Part shown: positions 4,762 through 5,202 of the stretch, piece after piece
How the letters are laid out: every line of letters starts with the position of its first letter
How positions within the stretch are numbered: position 1 is the stretch's first letter
Assembly: GCA_947175805.1 (NCBI GenBank)
Contig: CAMWOF010000198.1
Span: 1-5,202 of the forward strand
Origin: an uncultured Clostridiaceae bacterium
GTDB taxonomy: Bacteria; Bacillota; Clostridia; Lachnospirales; Lachnospiraceae
Direction: 5' to 3'
DNA length: 5,202 nt
Position numbers and translations under genes: made by a program
The notes under the pieces: generated by a model
Told to the model about the DNA's origin: nothing
Database searches by the model: none
What the model saw: only the letters and a program-made list of their open reading frames with translations

Positions 4762-5202
4762 ATGGCAATCAATCAGGAGGCTATCAAGACACATATCAGA
4801 GGCATCTTAGAGGCATTGGGAGAAAATCCTGACAGGGAAGGGCTTCGTGATACCCCGGAACGGGTGGCGCGCATGTACGCAGAGGTCTTTGAGGGCATGA
4901 ATTATACGAATCAGGAGATTGCCACACTGTTTGGCAAGACATTTTCCGTGGAGGTGCCGGGAGCATCCGCCGGGCAGGCGGACAAACAGTCTTGCGGTGA
5001 CATGGTGGTGGTAAAGGATATTGACGTATTCAGCTATTGCGAGCATCATATGGCGCTAATGTATGATATGAAGGTGACTGTGGCATATATTCCAAAGGGC
5101 AGGGTGATTGGACTCAGCAAGATTGCCCGTATTGCACAGATGGCGGCAAAGCGTTTGCAGCTTCAGGAGCGGATTGGCACGGATATTGCAGAAATTATAC
5201 AG
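4762..5202 (+). CDS. folE: GTP cyclohydrolase I, N-terminal part (truncated by window edge)
   Basis: This gene encodes GTP cyclohydrolase I, which converts GTP to 7,8-dihydroneopterin triphosphate and formate, the entry step to folate and to queuosine via QueD. The first 147 residues of about 185-190 are in the window. Visible are NPDREGLRDTPERVARMY (22-39), the zinc/catalytic motif YCEHHMAL (92-99) with Cys93, His95 and His96, and AYIPKGRVIGLSKIARI (108-124), followed by AAKRLQLQERIGTDIAEII. The third zinc ligand (Cys181 in E. coli) and His179 would lie past the right edge. The start ATG at 4762 is supported by GAGGAG at 4747-4752, inside the end of the upstream gene, 9 bases away. With the 6-bp gap this suggests translational coupling to the queD homologue. 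Relatives usually have CEHHFLPF; here it is CEHHMALM, a mild variation. The frame is open to the edge. Confidence 0.97.
   Translation, partial: MAINQEAIKTHIRGILEALGENPDREGLRDTPERVARMYAEVFEGMNYTNQEIATLFGKTFSVEVPGASAGQADKQSCGDMVVVKDIDVFSYCEHHMALMYDMKVTVAYIPKGRVIGLSKIARIAQMAAKRLQLQERIGTDIAEIIQ

Noticed and set aside
4807..5049. Minus-strand 80-codon open frame within folE
   Set aside because: It is antisense to conserved GTP cyclohydrolase I sequence, with no family resemblance.

Overview
The window reads as a chromosomal segment of a low-to-mid GC Firmicute, most likely a Clostridia member of the Lachnospiraceae type. The grounds are strong purine-rich Shine-Dalgarno sequences, a clostridial form of threonine synthase, a 3D-domain cell-wall protein with the CPCxxCCG signature, and an AP2/HNH-like protein of a kind common in that family. 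The assignment rests on recognition of protein families, not on a database search.

Layout. Positions 1-303 (minus) hold the N-terminal 101 codons of CTP synthase (pyrG), running off the left edge. Positions 304-729 hold no convincing gene. They contain a long imperfect inverted repeat (about 376-614) that could fold into a single hairpin of roughly 240 nt, and a Rho-independent terminator (615-647, minus) for the next gene. Positions 730-1527 (minus) encode a 265-residue protein with two AP2-like DNA-binding domains flanking an HNH-like core that seems to have lost its catalytic residues. A 415-bp AT-rich intergenic region (1528-1942) separates this from a divergent gene. It carries a near-consensus sigma-A promoter (1810-1838) and, just after the predicted transcription start, an exact match to the WalR/YycF box TGTWAH-N5-TGTWAH (1855-1871). 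Positions 1943-2656 (plus) encode an exported YocH/YuiC-like 3D-domain protein, closed by a terminator at 2681-2715.

From 2723 a second promoter drives thrC (2793-4280), followed after 52 bp by a QueD/6-pyruvoyl-tetrahydropterin-synthase homologue (4333-4755) and, 6 bp later, by folE (GTP cyclohydrolase I, 4762-5202, truncated by the right edge). FolE makes dihydroneopterin triphosphate, the substrate of QueD-type enzymes, so this is a pterin cassette for queuosine or folate behind threonine synthase.

The points most worth a second look are: the QueD homologue, in which a zinc histidine, the catalytic cysteine and the catalytic histidine are all replaced although the fold signature is otherwise well kept; the match between a WalR box and a WalR-type target gene, placed where binding would be expected to repress; the AP2-HNH-AP2 protein that looks like a domesticated, nuclease-dead homing endonuclease; and the long palindrome in front of pyrG. 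No CRISPR array, tRNA, rRNA or complete insertion sequence was seen.
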